Shown here in pieces: positions 23,958 through 31,843 of a DNA stretch of 64,000 bases. Origin of the DNA: an uncultured Desulfovibrio sp. (GTDB taxonomy: Bacteria > Desulfobacterota > Desulfovibrionia > Desulfovibrionales > Desulfovibrionaceae). The translations under genes were made by a program, and so were the position numbers. Position 1 is the stretch's first letter, and every line of letters starts with the position of its first letter. Under the pieces are notes generated by a model. That model was not told the origin of the DNA. It was given only the letters and a program-made list of their open reading frames with translations, and ran no database searches. The stretch spans positions 4,861-68,860 of the forward strand of contig URBN01000010.1 of assembly GCA_900546145.1 (NCBI GenBank), given 5' to 3'.

Positions 23958-24299
23958 ATGGAAAAATTACTGCTCAGGCTCGCCGAACAGCTCGACAGCA
24001 TCGACGAAGCTTCCCTGATGGCCCTGTGGCCCAAATACGCAAAGCAGGTCAGCGTTTTCGAACCCACCAAACGCTGGGAAATGTCTGCTCTCATCCTGGG
24101 GCTTATCCAGGCCAAGTACATGAAGAACAACCTGTTCAACCACTACTGGGCAAAGCAGTCCAATCCGCCCAGCGGAGGACAGGAGTCAGAACCCATGCCG
24201 GATTTTGCCATGAATTTCTCCCTTGAGGACAAACCGAAGGAGCCCTGCCGCATCCTCGCCTTCAAACCGCTGAAGGAGCCCGGCGGGGACGGGAAGTAA
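23958..24299 (+). CDS. Hypothetical small protein, 114 aa
   Basis: Not recognised. The start at 23958 (MEKLLLRLAEQLDSIDEASL) follows AAAGG; the frame open to 23868 has Val/Ser-rich sequence and no site. The first 65 residues look helical, with LMALWPKYAKQVSVFEPTKRW and MSALILGLIQAKYMKNNLF. The rest is Pro-rich and probably disordered. No signal peptide is seen. It lies before purA on the same strand. Confidence 0.7.
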   Translation: MEKLLLRLAEQLDSIDEASLMALWPKYAKQVSVFEPTKRWEMSALILGLIQAKYMKNNLFNHYWAKQSNPPSGGQESEPMPDFAMNFSLEDKPKEPCRILAFKPLKEPGGDGK

Positions 24300-24447
24300 A
24301 CTTGTCAGAATCCGCTTATTTGCATAAGTAAAGGTTTTGCGTTTCCGTTTTCCCTCCCGCGCGCCCTGTCGCGTCCGCGCAGGAGCGGTCCGGAGACTAT
24401 TCTACCGGTTTTCCGGCTTTTCCCGGGAATCTGAAAAAGGTGAAAAT

Positions 24448-25725
24448 ATGGCCAATACCGTTATTATCGGCTCCCAGTGGGGCGACGAAGGAAAGGGAAA
24501 AATCGTTGACATGCTGGCTACGGACAGCGATGTCATCGTGCGTTTCCAGGGCGGCAACAATGCCGGGCATACCATCGAAGTGAACGGTGAGCGCACCATC
24601 CTGCACACCATCCCCTCCGGCATTCTCCACGAGGAAAAACTCTGCCTCATCGGCAACGGTGTCGTTCTCGATCCTTACGTCTTCCTGAAGGAAGTGGATT
24701 CGCTCAAGGCGAAGGGCGTCAACATGTCCGCCACCAGGCTCGGCATCAGCCCCAAGACGCATCTCATTCTTCCCTACCACCGCGCCATTGACCTCGCCAG
24801 GGAAAGCCTGAAGGCCGGCAAGAAGATCGGCACCACAGGCCGCGGCATTGGTCCCTGCTACGAGGACAAGGCCGCCCGTATCGGTATCCGCGCCAACGAT
24901 CTCACAGATCCGGATCTCCTGCGCACCAAGATTCGCGCTGCCCTTACCGAAAAGAACATTCTCTTCACCGAGCTCTACAAGACCGAGCCCATGGATCCCG
25001 ACAAGGTCACCGATGAGCTCCTCAGCATCGCCGATCGCATCACGCCCTACCTGCGCGATGTGTCCGAGGCCCTTCTCGACGCTTCCAAAAGCGGCAAGAG
25101 CGTGCTCTGGGAAGGCGCCCAGGGCGTGCACCTCGATATCGACCACGGCACCTACCCCTTTGTGACCTCGTCCAACACCGTTGCCGGCGCAGCGGCCATC
25201 GGTTCCGGCGTCGGTCCGAACTTCATCCAGCGCATCGTGGGCGTCATGAAGGCCTACACCACCCGTGTGGGTGCCGGCCCCTTCCCCACCGAACTTCAGG
25301 ACGAAACCGGCAAGTTCCTGCAGGACAACGGACACGAATTCGGCGCCACCACGGGCCGTCCGCGCCGCTGCGGCTGGCTTGACGCCGTGGTCGTCCGCGA
25401 GTCCGCCCTGCTCTGCGGCCTCACCGACATCGCCATGACCAAGATCGACGTGCTCCGCGGCATTCCCAAGCTGAAGATCTGCGTGGATTACAAGTACAAG
25501 GGCCGCCGCATGGAATATCCTCCGCAGGGTGAAAACGCCCTCGCCGACGTGACCCCCATCTACGAGGAACTCCCCGGCTTCGATGAGGACATCTCCGGCT
25601 GCCGTACCTTCTCCGCCCTGCCGGGCAGCGTGCAGAAATACATTAAGCGCGTCGAACAGCTCACCGGCGTGAAGGTGTCCATCATTTCCGTCGGCCCCGG
25701 CAGAAATCAGACCATCGTTCTCTAA
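24448..25725 (+). CDS. purA: Adenylosuccinate synthetase
   Basis: A 425-aa GTP-dependent enzyme joining IMP and aspartate in AMP synthesis. The P-loop-like GSQWGDEGKGK is near residue 9, GGNNAGHT near 38, and TTGRGIGPCYEDK in the middle; FGATTGRPRRCGWLD is the usual substrate loop. The ATG at 24448 follows AAAAGGTG. The stop shares one base with the holB start (TAATG), so the two are coupled. Confidence 0.97.
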   Translation: MANTVIIGSQWGDEGKGKIVDMLATDSDVIVRFQGGNNAGHTIEVNGERTILHTIPSGILHEEKLCLIGNGVVLDPYVFLKEVDSLKAKGVNMSATRLGISPKTHLILPYHRAIDLARESLKAGKKIGTTGRGIGPCYEDKAARIGIRANDLTDPDLLRTKIRAALTEKNILFTELYKTEPMDPDKVTDELLSIADRITPYLRDVSEALLDASKSGKSVLWEGAQGVHLDIDHGTYPFVTSSNTVAGAAAIGSGVGPNFIQRIVGVMKAYTTRVGAGPFPTELQDETGKFLQDNGHEFGATTGRPRRCGWLDAVVVRESALLCGLTDIAMTKIDVLRGIPKLKICVDYKYKGRRMEYPPQGENALADVTPIYEELPGFDEDISGCRTFSALPGSVQKYIKRVEQLTGVKVSIISVGPGRNQTIVL

Positions 25726-26627
25726 TGTCCGATCCCGTCCTTGAGGCCGTTTCAGGTCCGGCTTTCCAGTCTGTCAGGGAACGCCTGGACAGCCTCGGAG
25801 CAGCACCCCCGCAGGTGCTGCTCCTCGAGGGCGGTTCGGAAGCCGCGCGCACGGACGCTGCTCTCTATTGGGCCTGCCGCTGCTCCTGCCCTTCCGCCCG
25901 GCAGACCGGCACTCCCTGCCTCACCTGTCCCACCTGCCGCCAGATAGCGGCCTTCGAATATCTCGATCTCATCGCCCTGGACGGCCGCATTTCCAACAAA
26001 GAAGACAAAGACAATCCCGGAAAAATCCGTGCCCTCAGCATGGACAACGTGCGCGATCTCAAATCCGTCATCAGCGATCCCCCGCACAGCCCGGGCTTCA
26101 GGGTGGTTATTCTCGCCGGCATTGAAACAACCCGTACCGAAGCCGCCAACGCCCTTCTGAAGGCCCTCGAAGAACCCTCCCCATCCACGCTCTTCGTCCT
26201 GCTCACTCCGCAGCGGGAGCAGATACTGCCAACACTCGTCTCCCGTTCCTTCTGCTTCACCCTTCCCTGGCCGGATCCCGAACAGGCCGATGCGGAAACA
26301 GCGGCCCTGCAGGACAGCATAGCCGTCTTTCTCGAGACAGGACGCGGCCTCTTTGCCGTCACGGGACAGCACGGCTTCACCGCGGCACAGGGCCGGGCCA
26401 TGCTCACCGCTGTACAGAAAAGCCTTCTGCGCGTCATGGCCAGGAGTCCCCGCACCGGACATCTCGAGGATGTCCTCGCTGCCATGCCGCCCGCTTCTCA
26501 GGCCCAGGCCTGCCGCTTCCTGTATGAAGCCGAAAACCTGCTTCAGGCCCAGGTCACGCCCGCACGTGCCATCGAAGCCTTCATGGCCAATCTGTTCGTT
26601 CTGCTGAACGAACAGAAACTGAAATAA
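25725..26627 (+). CDS. holB: DNA polymerase III subunit delta'
   Basis: A 300-aa clamp-loader subunit. A zinc-site-like Cys cluster (CRCSCP..., CLTCPTC) lies at about residues 45-67. The SRC-like stretch EAANALLKALEEPSPSTLFV, QREQILPTLVSRSF and the following C-terminal helices are the delta' pattern. The nucleotide-binding loop is degenerate, as expected in delta'. It overlaps purA by one base. A hairpin with a short A/T flank follows, shared with the convergent gene. Confidence 0.85.
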   Translation: MSDPVLEAVSGPAFQSVRERLDSLGAAPPQVLLLEGGSEAARTDAALYWACRCSCPSARQTGTPCLTCPTCRQIAAFEYLDLIALDGRISNKEDKDNPGKIRALSMDNVRDLKSVISDPPHSPGFRVVILAGIETTRTEAANALLKALEEPSPSTLFVLLTPQREQILPTLVSRSFCFTLPWPDPEQADAETAALQDSIAVFLETGRGLFAVTGQHGFTAAQGRAMLTAVQKSLLRVMARSPRTGHLEDVLAAMPPASQAQACRFLYEAENLLQAQVTPARAIEAFMANLFVLLNEQKLK

Positions 26628-26628
26628 A

Positions 26629-26662
26629 AAAACGGACGCCATTGCATCAACAGCGTCCGTCA
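26629..26662. terminator. Hairpin between convergent holB and 26698-27186
   Basis: ACGGACGC and GCGTCCGT form an 8-bp stem around 26634-26661, preceded by AAAAAAA, which gives a T tract on the minus strand. A 16-bp palindrome CCGGCCTGCAGGCCGG follows at 26673-26688. Confidence 0.55.
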
Positions 26663-26697
26663 CAATCTGTTTCCGGCCTGCAGGCCGGTTCAGAAAA

Positions 26698-27186
26698 TTA
26701 TTTCTTCCAGAGATTGCTATACTTCACGGAAAGTCCGTCAGTACGTTCCACAAGGCGTGCCACAAGGCCGTCCACCTCGTCCATGGTCAGCGTACCGATC
26801 TCCTTGGAGAGCAGAAAGGGCAGATAGCCTTCTCCCTGGCTGAAGACCCAGGTGACGGAATACACGGAGCCCACGCCGGGACGGCTGGGAAATTCGGATT
26901 TTGTGTCGACCAGGATGCGCAGCTTGGGGCTGTCGGCCTCGGAGAGGCTGAAGAGATTCGAGCTGTTGAAAGCTTCCTTCAGCTTCATTCCGAGTCTGGC
27001 GCCAACGCTGTCGCTGCCGTCCAGCGTGACGGACACCATTGTGACCCGGCTGTCCTGTTTGGCGGGCTTATCCTGAGGAGCCTGCACCCTGGCTGTGCCG
27101 GAATCAGGAGCCGGGGCGGCCATGGCGCCGGAAGCGGGAAACAGAAGAACGCAGACGGCTGCGATGGAAAGAATGATTCTGGACAT
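26698..27186 (-). CDS. Putative exported protein, 162 aa
   Basis: A signal peptide begins at the chosen start (MSRIILSIAAVCVLLFPAS, cleavage after AMA), so the protein is periplasmic or beyond. A Pro/Gln-rich linker of about 25 residues precedes a domain with RVTMVSVTLDGSDSVGARLG, KLRILVDTKSEFP and YSVTWVFSQGEGYLPFLLSK, a beta-rich pattern reminiscent of small outer-membrane-associated lipoprotein-like domains, but I do not recognise the family. GAGGAG precedes the ATG. It converges with holB and is divergent from asnS. Confidence 0.75.
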   Translation of the reverse strand: MSRIILSIAAVCVLLFPASGAMAAPAPDSGTARVQAPQDKPAKQDSRVTMVSVTLDGSDSVGARLGMKLKEAFNSSNLFSLSEADSPKLRILVDTKSEFPSRPGVGSVYSVTWVFSQGEGYLPFLLSKEIGTLTMDEVDGLVARLVERTDGLSVKYSNLWKK

Positions 27187-27359
27187 GCTTGTATCTCCTC
27201 TGCAGGTCTTTTCATGGGGCCAGCCCGGGGAACCGGGGTTTACGGGCATAAATCATACCGTTCCCTCCACGAAAACTCAATGTGCCTGCCGCGTCCGCAA
27301 TTGAGGTTCCCCGCCTTTGCGGGTAAAATCAGAAGATACGTTCACGAGGAGGAATGGAC

Positions 27360-28724
27360 ATGCTGAGAACGCTCATCAGGGATGCCCTGGCAGCCGAAGC
27401 CCCTGTCGGGGATCTGACCGTATGCGGCTGGATCCGCACGCGCCGCGACGCCAAGGATGTCATTTTTCTTGAAATCAACGACGGCTCCTGCCTCACCAAC
27501 CTGCAGTGCGTCGTCGACCCGGATTCTCCGGTCCGTGAAGAGCTCGGCGGTGACGGCACGGGAGCCTCGCTCTGTGTAAAAGGCGATCTCGTCGCCTCTC
27601 CCGGAAAGGGGCAGCGCTGGGAACTGCACGCGAAAACGCTGCGTATTCTCGGCCATGCGGATCCCGAAACCTACCCGCTCCAGAAGAAACGCCATTCCGA
27701 CGAATTTCTGCGCGGCATCGCCCACCTCCGTGTGCGCACAAACAAGTACTCCTCGGTATTCCGCGTGCGCGCCCGCGCGGCTGCCGCTGTCCACGCCTTT
27801 TTCCGCAGGAACGGCTTCTTCTGGGTGCACACGCCCATTCTCACGGGGTCCGACTGCGAGGGTGCGGGCGAGATGTTCCGCGTGACCACGCTTTCTCCAG
27901 GGGAGAAGGATCTTTCAAAGGACTTTTTCGGCCATCAGTGCAACCTGACTGTTTCCGGCCAGCTTGAAGCCGAAGCCCTGGCCATGGGACTCGGCCGCGT
28001 CTACACCTTCGGCCCCACCTTCCGCGCCGAAAACTCCAATACGCCGCGCCATGCCGCCGAATTTGTCATGATTGAGCCCGAGCTCGCTTTCTGCGAACTC
28101 CCTGACCTCATGGACTTTGCCGAAGACTTCGTCCGCTCCTGCGTCGACGAGGTGCTCTCCACCTGCCCGGAGGAACTCGCCCTCTTTGACCGCTGGGTTG
28201 AACCGGGCCTTATCGAGAGCCTCAAAACGGTGGCAGGCGAGGACTTTGCCCGCGTCACCTACCGGGAGGCCATAGACATCCTTCAGAGGAGCGGAAAGGA
28301 CTTCGAGTACCCCGTGTCCTACGGCATCGACCTGCAGACCGAACACGAACGCTACCTCTCCGAAGAGCACTTCAAAAAGCCCACCATGGTCACGGACTAC
28401 CCGCGCAACATCAAGGCTTTTTACATGCGGGCCAACGACGACGGGGACACCGTGGCGGCCATGGATCTGCTTGTGCCCCGCATCGGGGAACTCATCGGCG
28501 GCTCCCAGCGCGAAGAGCGCTATGACCTCCTCAGGGATCGTATTCTGGCTATGGGGCAGGAAGCCAGCAGCTACGACTGGTACCTCGATCTGCGCCGCTT
28601 CGGCTCAGTGCCTCATTCGGGATTCGGCATGGGGTTCGAGCGCTTCATCATGATGCTCACGGGCGTGAGCAACATACGTGACGTGATCCCCTTCCCGCGC
28701 ACGCCGGGCAGCCTTGAATTCTGA
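27360..28724 (+). CDS. asnS: Asparaginyl-tRNA synthetase
   Basis: A 454-aa class IIb synthetase charging tRNA-Asn. The N-terminal OB-fold anticodon domain (CGWIRTRRDAKDVIFLEINDG) spans about residues 18-110. The catalytic core has FRAENSNTPRHAAEF (motif 2) and SGFGMGFERFIM (motif 3) near the C-terminus. The ATG at 27360 is preferred to the one six bases earlier because AGGAGG then sits 7 bases upstream rather than one. A 36-bp palindromic terminator follows. Confidence 0.96.
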   Translation: MLRTLIRDALAAEAPVGDLTVCGWIRTRRDAKDVIFLEINDGSCLTNLQCVVDPDSPVREELGGDGTGASLCVKGDLVASPGKGQRWELHAKTLRILGHADPETYPLQKKRHSDEFLRGIAHLRVRTNKYSSVFRVRARAAAAVHAFFRRNGFFWVHTPILTGSDCEGAGEMFRVTTLSPGEKDLSKDFFGHQCNLTVSGQLEAEALAMGLGRVYTFGPTFRAENSNTPRHAAEFVMIEPELAFCELPDLMDFAEDFVRSCVDEVLSTCPEELALFDRWVEPGLIESLKTVAGEDFARVTYREAIDILQRSGKDFEYPVSYGIDLQTEHERYLSEEHFKKPTMVTDYPRNIKAFYMRANDDGDTVAAMDLLVPRIGELIGGSQREERYDLLRDRILAMGQEASSYDWYLDLRRFGSVPHSGFGMGFERFIMMLTGVSNIRDVIPFPRTPGSLEF

Positions 28725-28747
28725 GCCGGAAAACGTTCATGAGACCG

Positions 28748-28783
28748 GTGAGCCCCCGGAAGCGTACGCTTCCGGGGGCTCAC
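28748..28783. terminator. Perfect 36-bp palindrome between asnS and thiF
   Basis: GTGAGCCCCCGGAAGCGT followed directly by its reverse complement. It ends convergent asnS and the thi operon. There is no long T run (TGTTTC on the plus side), so it acts as a bidirectional hairpin. Confidence 0.75.
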
Positions 28784-28804
28784 TGTTTCAGAGAAAGACA
28801 GGCG

Positions 28805-29416
28805 TCAGTCCGCCATTTTCCCGAGTATCCATCCGAGAACGGTATCGGCCATGAGGGCCGCTGCCTCGGTGACACGTGGAGCGAATGGAGCGTGATCGGC
28901 CACGTCCGTGGTGAAGTCGCCCACCAGGGTCAGGAGGCCAAGCTCCCGTCTGCGCATGGGCGGTCCGCCCCAGCCGCCGAGGCCAGAGGCCGACACCACG
29001 CGCTTTCCGGCCATCATGACGCGCTCCACGAGGAAACGCTTACATTCCGGAGCGTCGAAGGCCTCGACCCAGATGTCCGCGAGAGGCACATACCGGTCCG
29101 CGTTCTGTTCCGTGAGCTTTTTCACCCTGGCGTCGATGTCGAGGCCCGGATCAAGCTCAAGGAGACGATCCCTGAGGGCTTCGGCCTTGGGACGTCCCAC
29201 GTCCCGCGGCATAAACTGCTGCCGGTTCAGGTTGCTCGCGTCCACGGTGTCATGATCCACGAGAAGGAAGCGGCGCACGCCTGATCTCGCCAGCATGAGA
29301 GCGGCGTTGGATCCGATGCCGCCGCAGCCGGCGAAGCCGATGCGGGGTGCCGCGAGGCGCGAGAGCTCCTCATTTCCGAGGTAGCGTGAGAGCCCCTCAA
29401 GAAGCGTTCCTGCCAT
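28805..29416 (-). CDS. thiF: ThiS adenylyltransferase ThiF
   Basis: A 203-aa E1-like enzyme that adenylates the C-terminal Gly of ThiS. The Rossmann ATP site is RIGFAGCGGIGSNAALMLARSG, followed by DHDTVDASNLNRQ with the catalytic Arg. At 203 aa it is the short form common in Clostridia and Desulfovibrio, without zinc Cys pairs. The start at 29416 (MAGTLLEGLSRY) is 7 bases past the thiH stop; upstream residues in the frame are shadow. It is the last gene of the thi operon, ending at the 36-bp palindrome. Confidence 0.92.
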   Translation of the reverse strand: MAGTLLEGLSRYLGNEELSRLAAPRIGFAGCGGIGSNAALMLARSGVRRFLLVDHDTVDASNLNRQQFMPRDVGRPKAEALRDRLLELDPGLDIDARVKKLTEQNADRYVPLADIWVEAFDAPECKRFLVERVMMAGKRVVSASGLGGWGGPPMRRRELGLLTLVGDFTTDVADHAPFAPRVTEAAALMADTVLGWILGKMAD

Positions 29417-29423
29417 GGTCCGG

Positions 29424-30554
29424 CTACACCCTGGCCGTGGAGGAGAGCGTGGGATCCTCCCAGTCCTTGATGACGGGCTGATAGCCGAGGGAGATGAGGT
29501 CGTGCTCCATCTCTGCCACGCCGCGCTTGTCCGTGATGTCGAACTGGGGCGGGGTGTGGCTGAACTTGACCCTGCCGCCCACGGCCGTGGAAACACCGGC
29601 GGAAACACGGTTCACGCAGATCTGCACGATATGATTGCGCATGTCCGCGCTTTCCCTGGAGGAGCAGGTGAGGCAGTCCCGCGGCAGGAAGATACGCAGC
29701 GCCGTAAGGTACTGCACGAAGGATCTGTCATCGAGGGGATAGGGAATGTCGAAGCTGCCCTCGTGGGAGCAGATGCGCGGGATGCACAGGCCGATGTCCG
29801 TGCCGGGGAAACGGCGCTGCAGCCACCAGGCATGCAGTCCCGTGGCGTAGCCGTCGTCATAGAGCCTGTCCAGGCCGAGCAGGGCACCCAGGGAGAGGGA
29901 GCGCATGCCGGCGCGTCCTGCCCTTTCCGGCGCGTCCAGGCGGTATTCATAATTGCTCTTGGGGCCGGCCGGGTGCAGATACTTGTAGAGCACCGGGTTG
30001 TACGTTTCCTGGAACATGGTCATATAGTTCACGCCGGCCTCGGCCATCATGACGTACTCGTCCTCGGTGAGGGAATAGACCTCGATGCCGATGGAGGCGA
30101 AAAGCGGCTTGATGCGGCGCACCACGTCGGCGATGTACTGGGGCGTGGAGATGCCGGGAGCTTCGCCGGTCAGGAGCAGGATGTCCTGCAGGCCGTCCTT
30201 ATAGATGGCAAGGGCTTCGGCATAAGCCTCGTCCACGGTGAGATGCGTACGCTTCTGCTTGTTCTCCGCGTTGAAACCGCAGTAGCGGCAGTGGTTGGTG
30301 CACACATCGGAGATATAAAGGGGCGTAAAGAGATTCACGGCGCGGCCGAAATAACGGGCCGTGAGCTCGTGGGCGCGGCGGGCCATAGCCTCGAGGTACG
30401 GGGCCGCGGCAGGGGAAAGCAGGGCCAGAAAGTCGCGCGGGGAAAGGACTTCCTTGTTGAGAGCGTCCGAGACGTCGCGGGCGGTCATGGCCGCCACATC
30501 TTTTTCGCGCTGTTCCCTGTCCTGGGCCTTCCAGAATTCGGTAAAGGTTTCCAT
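29424..30554 (-). CDS. thiH: 2-iminoacetate synthase ThiH
   Basis: A 376-aa radical SAM tyrosine lyase giving dehydroglycine for thiazole formation, with p-cresol as by-product. The cluster motif is CTNHCRYCGF (about residues 91-100). LLLTGEAPG and the TPQYIADVVRRIKP helix follow; the C-terminal CLTCSSRES may be structural. It lies between thiG and thiF, 9 and 7 bases away. Use of the tyrosine route rather than ThiO is normal for anaerobes. Confidence 0.96.
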   Translation of the reverse strand: METFTEFWKAQDREQREKDVAAMTARDVSDALNKEVLSPRDFLALLSPAAAPYLEAMARRAHELTARYFGRAVNLFTPLYISDVCTNHCRYCGFNAENKQKRTHLTVDEAYAEALAIYKDGLQDILLLTGEAPGISTPQYIADVVRRIKPLFASIGIEVYSLTEDEYVMMAEAGVNYMTMFQETYNPVLYKYLHPAGPKSNYEYRLDAPERAGRAGMRSLSLGALLGLDRLYDDGYATGLHAWWLQRRFPGTDIGLCIPRICSHEGSFDIPYPLDDRSFVQYLTALRIFLPRDCLTCSSRESADMRNHIVQICVNRVSAGVSTAVGGRVKFSHTPPQFDITDKRGVAEMEHDLISLGYQPVIKDWEDPTLSSTARV

Positions 30555-30563
30555 GCCGGCCTC

Positions 30564-31334
30564 CTAGCGCAGGAACCCGGTGAGCGGAGACGAGGCGGAA
30601 GCGCCCTCTTCCTGGGCGCGCACCCCGCCGAACCCGGCGAGAAACGCCTCGCGGCCGGCCCTGACAGCCATTCCGAAGGCGCGGGCCATGGCCACGGCGT
30701 CGCGGGCTGAAGCGATGCCCGTGTTCACGAGACAGGCGTCAGCGCCCATCTCCATGGCCTCGCAGGCCTCGGAGGGGCGTCCGATTCCGGCGTCCACGAC
30801 GACCGGCACGCTCATTTCCTCGATGAGGATCCCAATCATTTCCTTCGTACGCAGACCGCGGTTGGTGCCGATGGGAGCGGCGAGGGGCATGACGCAGGCA
30901 GCGCCGGCATCCACGCAGGCCCGGGCCACATAGAGATCGGGATTGATGTAGGGAAGAACGGTAAATCCCTCACGGGCGAGGATCTCCGTGGCTTTGGCCG
31001 TGGCGTACCCGTCAGGAAGGAGGTGCCGCGTGTCGGAAATGACTTCGATCTTCACCCAGGTGCCGCAGCCCGCGGCCTTGGCAATGCGGGCGAGGCGCAC
31101 GGCCTCATCGGCAGTTCTGGCGCCCGAAGTATTGGGCAGGAGGCGCATGCCAGCGGGGATATGCGCCATAATTCCCCTGTTCTGGGGATCCACGCGGCGC
31201 ATGGCCACGGTCACCACTTCCGCGCCGCTCGCTTCGGCCACTTTCGGGATGAGATCATCCGAGGCGTATTTGCCCGTGCCCATGAAAAGCCTGCTTCTGA
31301 GTTCCACGCCGCCGAGTACAAATTTATCTTCCAT
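30564..31334 (-). CDS. thiG: Thiazole synthase
   Basis: A 256-aa TIM-barrel enzyme that assembles the thiazole phosphate from DXP, ThiS-thiocarboxylate and dehydroglycine. LFMGTGKYAS at the N-terminus, EVVTVAMRRVDPQN with the Schiff-base region, and VVDAGIGRPSEACEAMEMGADACLVN (cited in part) mark the family. It follows thiS by 51 bases and precedes thiH. Confidence 0.96.
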   Translation of the reverse strand: MEDKFVLGGVELRSRLFMGTGKYASDDLIPKVAEASGAEVVTVAMRRVDPQNRGIMAHIPAGMRLLPNTSGARTADEAVRLARIAKAAGCGTWVKIEVISDTRHLLPDGYATAKATEILAREGFTVLPYINPDLYVARACVDAGAACVMPLAAPIGTNRGLRTKEMIGILIEEMSVPVVVDAGIGRPSEACEAMEMGADACLVNTGIASARDAVAMARAFGMAVRAGREAFLAGFGGVRAQEEGASASSPLTGFLR

Positions 31335-31385
31335 GTTAAGCTCCTTCAGAAAAAGATACGCGCACCATCTGGGGGAAAAGGCTGA

Positions 31386-31595
31386 CTACCCCCCTCCCAC
31401 GAACTGCACGACCTCGATGACGTCGCCTTCGCCGGCCTCCACGGCAGCGAATTTTTCCCTGGGCACGATGACGGCGTTGCGTTCGACCACGACCTTCGCC
31501 GGATCCGCACCGAGGCTTCTCACCACGTCTTCCATGGTGGAACCCTTCGCGAACGCCGTTTCCTGTCCATTGACGGTACAGGTGATTTTTTCCAT
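31386..31595 (-). CDS. thiS: Sulfur carrier protein ThiS
   Basis: A 69-aa ubiquitin-fold carrier whose C-terminal Gly is thiocarboxylated by ThiF and donates sulfur to thiazole. The start MEKITCTVNGQ and the end VVQFVGGG, finishing in Gly-Gly, fit the family. The start is set at 31595; a longer frame to 31676 would run through the terminator of the riboswitch. First gene of the thiSGHF operon. Confidence 0.93.
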   Translation of the reverse strand: MEKITCTVNGQETAFAKGSTMEDVVRSLGADPAKVVVERNAVIVPREKFAAVEAGEGDVIEVVQFVGGG

Positions 31596-31616
31596 ATGCG
31601 TTACCCCGTAAGAAAC

Positions 31617-31652
31617 AAAAAAACCGCTTTCCCTGACGCGGAGGAAAAGCGG
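31617..31652 (-). terminator. Riboswitch-controlled terminator before thiS
   Basis: On the minus strand CCGCTTTTCC and GGGAAAGCGG flank a 9-nt loop and are followed by seven T (plus-strand A 31617-31623). It lies between the TPP aptamer and thiS, so the switch probably works by transcription termination. Confidence 0.85.
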
Positions 31653-31689
31653 ATATGGCGTACCGTTCAGATGCACGGAGCTCTGGCTG

Positions 31690-31791
31690 CTTTCCCTTCG
31701 TCAGTATTACCTGCATCAGGTGTCAGAACAGGCATAACCTGTTCCCGGGGTCAGGGTGTCAGCCCTTTCTCAGCCTTTCGGCTCCCCCAGC
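31690..31791 (-). ncRNA. TPP (THI-box) riboswitch
   Basis: On the minus strand GGCTGAGA, ACCCTGACC, ACCTGATGCAGGTAATACTG and CGAAGGGAA occur in the order and spacing of the TPP aptamer, with an extra variable hairpin (GGGAACAGG...CCTGTTC). It sits upstream of the terminator and thiS. TPP binding should switch off the thiSGHF operon. Confidence 0.95.
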
Positions 31792-31843
31792 AATTTCAGA
31801 TTTATACTTCCTTTTTCCCGGGCAATGCAAGAGCCCGGAAAAC

